A program made the translations under genes and the position numbers. A stretch of DNA of 64,000 nucleotides, taken from the NCBI GenBank assembly GCA_003151335.1, contig PLXE01000071.1, positions 71,990 to 135,989 on the forward strand, given 5' to 3'. Below are positions 59,364 through 64,000 of the stretch, piece after piece. Source of the stretch: Acidobacteriaceae bacterium. Its GTDB lineage: Bacteria; Acidobacteriota; Terriglobia; Terriglobales; Acidobacteriaceae. The notes under the pieces were generated by a model. The model saw nothing but the letters and a program-made list of their open reading frames with translations, did no database searches and was not told where the DNA came from. Numbering within the stretch: the stretch's first letter is position 1; each line of letters opens with the position of its first letter.

Positions 59364-60446
59364 ATGGCATCTTTTGATCTAGTGTTTGAAGGCGGCGGCG
59401 CCAAGGGCGCCGCATTCGCTGGGGCCCTGGAAGTACTGGCGGCAGCGGGACACACCCACCGGCGATTGCTTGGAACTTCCGCGGGCGCCATCACCGCTAC
59501 TTTGCTCGGAGCCGGCTATTCTGCGGCGGAACTACTGCAAGCCACGTCGGAAACCTTGCCGGGAACCACCGATCCGGTCTTCACCACCTTCATGGACGCG
59601 CCCAAGGAGGGTGACTTCGATGCGGCCGAGATCGCCAATAGCCAAACCATGGATCTGATGCAGAAGGCCCATGTTCCAGGATTTATGGCCGGGCAGATGC
59701 TCGATCTGGCGTTGCGGCTTGATCTGTTTCGCGAGATCTTCTCCTTTAACGAGTGTGGCGGATTCTACACTGGTAACGCTTTTCTGGCCTGGTTTAAAAG
59801 CAAGCTCCAGGCCAAGGGACTTGGTCCCGACCTCACGTGGGCCCAATTTGCCGCCCAGACAGGGTCAGACGTTTCCGTAGTCACCTCTGACGTGACGGAG
59901 CGGGAGATGCTCGTGTTGAACGAGCGGACTGCGCCACAAATCCCGGTGGCCCTGTCGGTACGCATGTCGATGAGTATTCCGTTCGTGTGGCGGGAGATGA
60001 TTTGGGACGCGGCGTGGGGGACCTACCGCGGCCGCGATAAGACCGGCCACATCTTCGTTGATGGCGGCGTCTTGTCGAACTTTCCGCTGGAACTGGTCGT
60101 GGAAAGCAATCCCGAGATCATCGAGATCATGGGCAACACCGATCCTAATGGCGCCGGAACCTTGGGACTGCTGCTGGACGAGAGCATCGCCGTGCCGGGC
60201 GCTGGAAATTCGCAGACGCCTCGTCCGCGGCTACGCACCGCCGACCGCGTCACTCGTCTCATCGACACCATGACGGGAAGCTCCGATGCCGAGATAATGC
60301 GGAAATATCCCAATCTCATTTGCCATTTGCCGGTCAAAGGATACGGCACTACGGAGTTTCGCATGTCCCAGGACAGGATGAATCTTCTGATCGATGGCGG
60401 ACGAAAGGCCATGACTGCTTATCTGACCCAACAGGGGTTGGGATAA
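59364..60446 (+). CDS. Patatin-like phospholipase
   Basis: 360 residues from ATG 59364, with GGAGAGG upstream; a start at 59349 is also open. Lipid acyl hydrolase family with the Ser-Asp dyad: oxyanion GGGAKG near residue 10, the nucleophile GTSAG near 39, and the catalytic Asp in FVDGGVLSNFP near residue 235. No signal peptide or membrane helix is evident. Its stop codon abuts the dut stop on the opposite strand with no spacing, so no room remains for separate terminators. The physiological lipid is unknown. Confidence 0.85.
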   Translation: MASFDLVFEGGGAKGAAFAGALEVLAAAGHTHRRLLGTSAGAITATLLGAGYSAAELLQATSETLPGTTDPVFTTFMDAPKEGDFDAAEIANSQTMDLMQKAHVPGFMAGQMLDLALRLDLFREIFSFNECGGFYTGNAFLAWFKSKLQAKGLGPDLTWAQFAAQTGSDVSVVTSDVTEREMLVLNERTAPQIPVALSVRMSMSIPFVWREMIWDAAWGTYRGRDKTGHIFVDGGVLSNFPLELVVESNPEIIEIMGNTDPNGAGTLGLLLDESIAVPGAGNSQTPRPRLRTADRVTRLIDTMTGSSDAEIMRKYPNLICHLPVKGYGTTEFRMSQDRMNLLIDGGRKAMTAYLTQQGLG

Positions 60447-60863
60447 CTACGAACCAGACGAGCCGAATCCTTTGGCGCCGCGGACTGCATCGTTCAGTTC
60501 GCCTTCCACAACCTCATGGGCAAGAAAGGGATGCTCCAGCAGTTGGGCAATCTTGTCGCCTTTGCGGATGGCATACGGCTCGCCGCCCAGGTTTTCCATG
60601 AGCACAATGATCTCGCCGCGATAGCCGGCGTCAATGACTCCGGCATTGCACAGCAGCCGCTTCCGGGCGAGGCCCGACCTGGTCTTCACGATTCCTCCCG
60701 CCGCCGGCACAAACTCGATGGCGATGCCGGTATGCACCCCGCCCGCGCCGTGCGCCGCAAGGGTGACATCCTCGCAAGAGTAAAGATCGTAGCCGATGTC
60801 TTCGCCGGGATGGGCCACGGTCGGCAGAACAGCATCGGGCGAGAGCTTCTTCACTTTCAGCAT
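60447..60863 (-). CDS. dut: Deoxyuridine 5'-triphosphate nucleotidohydrolase
   Basis: 138 residues from ATG 60863 (a Met two codons upstream is also possible). Cleaves dUTP to dUMP and keeps uracil out of DNA. Trimeric dUTPase motifs are present: PGEDIGYDLYSCEDVTL (motif 1), KTRSGLARKRL (motif 2), NAGVIDAGYRGEI (motif 3), the KGDKIAQLL segment (motif 4), and the C-terminal AVRGAKGFGSSG (motif 5, arginine finger). The length is typical. Convergent with the patatin gene. Confidence 0.93.
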   Translation of the reverse strand: MLKVKKLSPDAVLPTVAHPGEDIGYDLYSCEDVTLAAHGAGGVHTGIAIEFVPAAGGIVKTRSGLARKRLLCNAGVIDAGYRGEIIVLMENLGGEPYAIRKGDKIAQLLEHPFLAHEVVEGELNDAVRGAKGFGSSGS

Positions 60864-60949
60864 GAGCACCCATTGTGCCAGAAGTGTTTACCCCATGCGA
60901 GGAGACCAGAGGGCACTGAAAATGTGTGACCGCAGCCCATGGAGTTTAC

Positions 60950-61215
60950 TTCCTGGTGGAAGCCCCCGCATTTATGCGGGGGAGGAGCGCTTCAGCGCTC
61001 CGGCAAAAGCTCGACTTCATCCATGCGCTTTAGCGCTGGGGAAAATCCGGGGCTAAAGAGCCTGCGTGAGAACCAAACTTGGGATTTGCCAGCGGAACTT
61101 ACTGGCCGAAAATCCAGCGCCGTAGGCGCGGCATAACTTAGCCCAGCACGCAGCCGAAGGCGGAGTGCTGGGTAGACTGGAGAAAGGAACCGAGTCCCGT
61201 AGGGGACGGCACAAA
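60950..61215. repeat. REP-like palindromes before the ornithine-cyclodeaminase gene
   Basis: In the 392-bp gap 60864-61255: GAAGCCCCCGCATTTATGCG/GGGG, GGAGCGCTTCAGCGCTCC, GCGCTTTAGCGC and CCCAGCAC...GTGCTGGG (61141-61171), then CCGAGTCCCGTAGGGGACGG. The last is shared in inverse form at about 63297-63320 (GTCCCTACGGGACTCGG). No gene is supported here. Confidence 0.65.
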
Positions 61216-61255
61216 CCACCAAGTTACAATCACTCTGATCTTTCGAGGCTGCCCG

Positions 61256-62179
61256 TTGAATTCCGAGCTTCCCCAGACCGCCGTTCCCTTCTTCGACGAA
61301 GCCGCCGTGCAACGAGTGCTGCGCCTGGAAGCGCTACTCCCCGCCATGGAGCGCGCCCTCATCGATTTTTCCGCTGGCCGGGTGCTGCAGCCGGTTCGCA
61401 GCATAATTTCCATCCAGCAGCACAGTGGGTTTATGGGGCTCATGCCGGCGGTCTATGGCGAGATCATGGGCGCCAAGCTGGTCAATTTTTATCCCAACAA
61501 CGGGGCGCGCGGGCTGCCCACCCACCTCGCCATCATCGCGCTGTTTCGTGCGGACACAGGAGAGCCGTTGGCCATCATGGATGGCCGCCTGATCACCGAA
61601 TTGCGCACCGCCGCGGTGTCGGCGGTGGCTACCCGGCTGCTGTCTTCCCCCGACGCTCGGCGGCTGGCGATCCTTGGCAGTGGCGTGCAGGCGCGCGCCC
61701 ACATCCGGGCGCTTAGCCTGGTGCGAAACTTCGACGAGATTCGCATTTGGAGTCGCAGTCCGCAACATGCAAAGTTGTTGGCGGACGAGATTGGCGGCAG
61801 CGCGACCTCGGCGGAGGAAGCGGTGCGCGACGCTGATGTGGTAGTCACTGTGACCAACTCCGCCGAGCCGGTGCTGCGCGGAAAATGGTTGAAGCCGGGT
61901 GTGTTGATCAACGCGGTGGGCGCAGTCGGGCCCAAGCGGCGCGAACTCGACAACGACGCCATGCGCGGCGCATTCGTGGTTGACTCGCGCGAGGCCGCGC
62001 TTGTGGAATCGGGCGATATGTTGCTGGCGGGAGCGAATATCTATGCGGAGTTGGGCGAATTGCTGGCCGCCACCAAGCCCAAGCCGGAAACTGATATCAC
62101 GGTGTTCAAATCGCTGGGGCTGGCGGTGGAAGATCTGGCTGCGGCGAAGCTGGTGCTGGGCGCGCTACAAGAAACGTAG
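61256..62179 (+). CDS. Ornithine cyclodeaminase/mu-crystallin family protein
   Basis: 307 residues, from a TTG start. The Rossmann motif LAILGSGVQARAHIRAL near residue 138 binds NAD(P); RTAAVSAVATRLL precedes it and GVLINAVGAVGPKRRELDND follows. The family includes ornithine cyclodeaminase, alanine dehydrogenase and ketimine reductase. Sequence does not decide the substrate. The N-terminus begins NSELPQTAVPFFDEAAVQRV. It is a single gene with a terminator hairpin at 62225. Confidence 0.8.
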   Translation: MNSELPQTAVPFFDEAAVQRVLRLEALLPAMERALIDFSAGRVLQPVRSIISIQQHSGFMGLMPAVYGEIMGAKLVNFYPNNGARGLPTHLAIIALFRADTGEPLAIMDGRLITELRTAAVSAVATRLLSSPDARRLAILGSGVQARAHIRALSLVRNFDEIRIWSRSPQHAKLLADEIGGSATSAEEAVRDADVVVTVTNSAEPVLRGKWLKPGVLINAVGAVGPKRRELDNDAMRGAFVVDSREAALVESGDMLLAGANIYAELGELLAATKPKPETDITVFKSLGLAVEDLAAAKLVLGALQET

Positions 62180-62224
62180 ATGGCTGGGAGCCTGTGTGGG
62201 CAGTGGAGGCACAGCATACGTTTC

Positions 62225-62257
62225 ACCCGCGCGTCGAGAGGGGCTCTCGGCGCGGGT
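62225..62257 (+). terminator. Hairpin after the ornithine-cyclodeaminase-family gene
   Basis: ACCCGCGC...GCGCGGGT flanks GTCGAGAG/CTCTCG arms, making a long stem with a short GGG loop, followed by TGCTTGTG. It has no strong T-run. It may also serve the convergent membrane-protein gene. Confidence 0.5.
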
Positions 62258-62292
62258 TGCTTGTGTAATGGCGATGTTACGCCAACTACGGG

Positions 62293-62676
62293 TCAGTGAA
62301 CTACCGACCGATGGGAAGCTGCGATGATTGAGAACGCAATGAGCACCGTCAGTACTATCGAGGGGGTCGCAGCCACGACTAAACGTGCAATGAACCTTGC
62401 TACCCGTGGCGCATCTGGATAAATCGGCAGCGTGAGGGCAGCCGTCACGCTTGACCCTGAAAAGCAAGCACAAGAAGCCATCAGCCAGAAGCTTGCCCAT
62501 CGTTGTGCAGTGGCTACGTCGGCCTCGCGCCCACGTAAGCCAAGCAAGTCACCCACTACGATGCCTTGCCCGATGTAGTTCAGGAACGTGAAGGCCGACG
62601 CGGCGGAGAGCAACACGGCACAGGCTCCCAATACCCAGAACCGAACTGTGTATTTCTGGCCTGTGAGTGCTTCCAT
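62293..62676 (-). CDS. Small membrane protein of unknown function
   Basis: 127 residues from ATG 62676 (a start at 62706 is also open). Three hydrophobic segments are visible: VRFWVLGACAVLLSAASAFT, WASFWLMASCACFSGSSVTA and RFIARLVVAATPSIVLTVLI. No conserved motif was recognised and neighbours give no functional clue. It is divergent from the HTH-TOBE gene. Confidence 0.45.
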   Translation of the reverse strand: MEALTGQKYTVRFWVLGACAVLLSAASAFTFLNYIGQGIVVGDLLGLRGREADVATAQRWASFWLMASCACFSGSSVTAALTLPIYPDAPRVARFIARLVVAATPSIVLTVLIAFSIIAASHRSVVH

Positions 62677-62782
62677 TGCGAAGGAATCTACACCCTGAAC
62701 GATCAAAACTCCAGATGGGTATTGAAATCAGGCGCAGCACAAGGAACCGCAGAACTGTGCCGGTACCCCGTACAATGCATCC

Positions 62783-63199
62783 ATGAGCCCCAAATCCGAA
62801 GAGCTGTTGCGGCCGCGCGATGCTGCCGCCGTTCTGGGCGTCAGCTACGCCAGCCTTAAGCAGTGGATCTACAAGGGCAAGCTGCGCACGGCAAAAACCG
62901 CGGGCGGGCATCATCGCATTCCGCAAAGTGAGATTGACCGCTATCTGTTCAAGTCACTCGGCAAACAACCTGCCGAAAGGCGCGCCAGTTTCCGCAGCAT
63001 CAGCGGGCGCAATCAGTTGGTCGGGCGCATCGTCGAGGTCCGCATCGAAGGACTGGTGGCGCAGGTGAAGCTCTCGATCGGAGGACAGCACATCACGTCC
63101 ATCATCACCGCCGACGCAGCCCGCGAGATGCGCCTCAAGCGCGGCGACAAGGCCGCGGCGCTGGTGAAGTCCACCGAGGTCATGATTGTCAGGGTGTAG
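62783..63199 (+). CDS. HTH-TOBE molybdate-type regulator
   Basis: 138 residues. An N-terminal MerR/excisionase-type helix-turn-helix (DAAAVLGVSYASLKQWIYKG, then TAGGHHRIPQSEIDRYL) is followed by a C-terminal TOBE/Mop domain (SGRNQLVGRIVEVRIEGL, VKLSIGGQHITSIITAD, KSTEVMIVRV) that may bind molybdate or tungstate. This combination is known as a small molybdenum-pterin-binding regulator in several bacterial phyla. Its targets are unknown; the molybdopterin enzyme gene at 48408 is distant, so linkage is only a possibility. Confidence 0.8.
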   Translation: MSPKSEELLRPRDAAAVLGVSYASLKQWIYKGKLRTAKTAGGHHRIPQSEIDRYLFKSLGKQPAERRASFRSISGRNQLVGRIVEVRIEGLVAQVKLSIGGQHITSIITADAAREMRLKRGDKAAALVKSTEVMIVRV

Positions 63200-63267
63200 G
63201 GCTCGGCAGGGCGCACACTAAGAACTGGATTATTCATCTGCTTTGGTAGCTGAGGAAGGGTTGAAAG

Positions 63268-63360
63268 GGCACGGCTTCACAGGCCGTGTCGCAACTTCTG
63301 TCGTCCCTACGGGACTCGGTCGTATTTCCCACTTGACCGCGGGCTTACGCCCGCGGCTAA
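63268..63360. repeat. REP-like palindromes
   Basis: GGGCACGGCTTCACAGGCCG/TGTCG at 63268 on, CGTCCCTACGGGACTCGGTCG at about 63301, and CCGCGGGCTTACGCCCGCGG at about 63340. They resemble those at 9082 and 61187. Confidence 0.6.
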
Positions 63361-63459
63361 AACAAATGTCGCCGCTGCGCGGCTCGTTTTCCAATAATGC
63401 ACCAGAAGCCTGCCTTAACCAGACTGAATCGTGGGAAGACGCTGGGCAGAAAAAATGCC

Positions 63460-63486
63460 GGATGGCCGGCGGAGCACCGGCCATCC
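63460..63486 (-). terminator. Intrinsic terminator of the outer-membrane gene
   Basis: GGATGGCCGG and CCGGCCATCC form a perfect 10-bp stem with a 7-base loop; on the minus strand it runs into GGCATTTTTTCTG. It lies 11 bp beyond the stop. Confidence 0.8.
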
Positions 63487-63496
63487 GACGGGTTGC

Positions 63497-64000
63497 TTAC
63501 GGCAGGTAATAGCGGAAGGAAGTGAAGATCATGTTCTCGATGGCCTCGGGATCGCCACCTTTCCCTGACCAGGCATTGCGCGTCAGGTAGGAGTACTGCA
63601 TACCGAGCTGGAACCGGCCCTTGGGCCCGTTGTAGGGCTTGTACCAGAATCCAGTCGTGGCTTCGAGGAGAGCGCGGGTTTGACCGGCGCACTTGGACAA
63701 CCCGCCTGGTAAGAAGCCACCGGTGCCAGGCAGTGTCTCGACTCCGCAGCCAGTGTTATCGAACCCCGGAGCCCCGTATCCAACCGGCTTACCCTTATAA
63801 AACGAGTACTGCCGCCCTGCGTATTCGCCACCTCCGTAGAGGTAGAAATCCCACTTGGAGGGGTGGAATTCGAGAGAAGCTAAACCTTGATGAGCCCTGA
63901 TCAGGTGCTCAGCGCCGTCGCCATACACGGTCACGTCGGGCAGGGTCGCATTGCCGTAGCGGCCTACACCGTTGCCGCCAAAGTAATGAACGCCGAACTC
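63497..64000 (-). CDS. C-terminal part of an outer-membrane protein (start outside window)
   Basis: The frame is open from 64000 to a stop at 63497 (167 residues). It reads EFGVHYFGGNGVGRYGNATL at the edge, then WDFYLYGGGEYAGRQYSFYK, FWYKPYNGPKGRFQLGMQYS and a final FTSFRYYLP. The alternating aromatic pattern and a C-terminal aromatic region fit a beta-barrel porin. Six cysteine or glycine residues in the middle give no motif. The N-terminal part and the function cannot be judged. Confidence 0.6.
   Translation of the reverse strand, partial: EFGVHYFGGNGVGRYGNATLPDVTVYGDGAEHLIRAHQGLASLEFHPSKWDFYLYGGGEYAGRQYSFYKGKPVGYGAPGFDNTGCGVETLPGTGGFLPGGLSKCAGQTRALLEATTGFWYKPYNGPKGRFQLGMQYSYLTRNAWSGKGGDPEAIENMIFTSFRYYLP

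Overview
The window looks like chromosomal DNA of a GC-rich, Gram-negative acidobacterium. This rests on gene content: a GWxTD-domain protein, a very large Oar-type TonB-dependent receptor with a carboxypeptidase-like N-terminal domain, a short CxxC...HxC zinc-ribbon-like protein, KDO-pathway genes (kdsC, kdsD), and many intergenic palindromic repeats. No rRNA, tRNA, CRISPR array, prophage or complete insertion sequence was seen. The genes are ordinary chromosomal genes in short operons on both strands.

Layout. 1-3.4 kb (minus): part of an anaerobic benzoyl-CoA operon, had-bamA-bcrC, with bcrC running off the left edge. 3.6-7.1 kb (minus): an outer-membrane barrel and a GWxTD protein. 7.6-10 kb (plus): a MacA-like adaptor and ABC ATPase without a permease, then a decayed PIN-toxin gene. 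10.6-13.2 kb: a DPPR-synthase-like UbiA prenyltransferase overlapping a GT-C membrane glycosyltransferase. 13.4-21.2 kb: a secreted protein, a penicillin-binding transpeptidase, a possible structured RNA, kdsC and a long Lhr helicase. 21.3-28.1 kb (minus): a PPOX-fold protein, divergent EtfA and EtfB, an ETF dehydrogenase with two Fe-S motifs, and a large acyl-CoA dehydrogenase. 28.4-31.2 kb (minus): perR-katG. 31.5-38.2 kb: TonB receptor, cytochrome c, TPR/double aspartyl-protease protein, and an MFS transporter remnant. 38.6-47.5 kb: SDR, methyltransferase, asnA, glgB, exported MsrB and MsrA, DUF1223 and a PanE-like reductase. 47.7-52.4 kb (minus): cytochrome b561, a molybdopterin oxidoreductase, a 462-bp mini-transposon and cydAB. 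52.5-64 kb: secreted protein, GAF-GGDEF enzyme, RodZ-like protein with kdsD, YjbQ, subtilase, patatin, dUTPase, an ornithine-cyclodeaminase-family enzyme, a small membrane protein, an HTH-TOBE regulator and the end of an outer-membrane protein.

How it fits together. The had-bamA-bcrC genes belong to dearomatisation of benzoyl-CoA and ring opening. The acyl-CoA dehydrogenase/ETF/ETF-dehydrogenase group could pass electrons from acyl-CoA oxidation to quinone. Both groups have a TGTGA-N6-TCAnn CRP/FNR-type site upstream. Cytochrome bd, KatG/PerR, exported methionine sulfoxide reductases and a YedY-like oxidoreductase suggest a facultative or microaerobic organism that meets oxidative stress. At least four families of intergenic inverted repeats are scattered through the window, plus one small element with perfect terminal inverted repeats and a 6-bp target duplication that carries a small gene.
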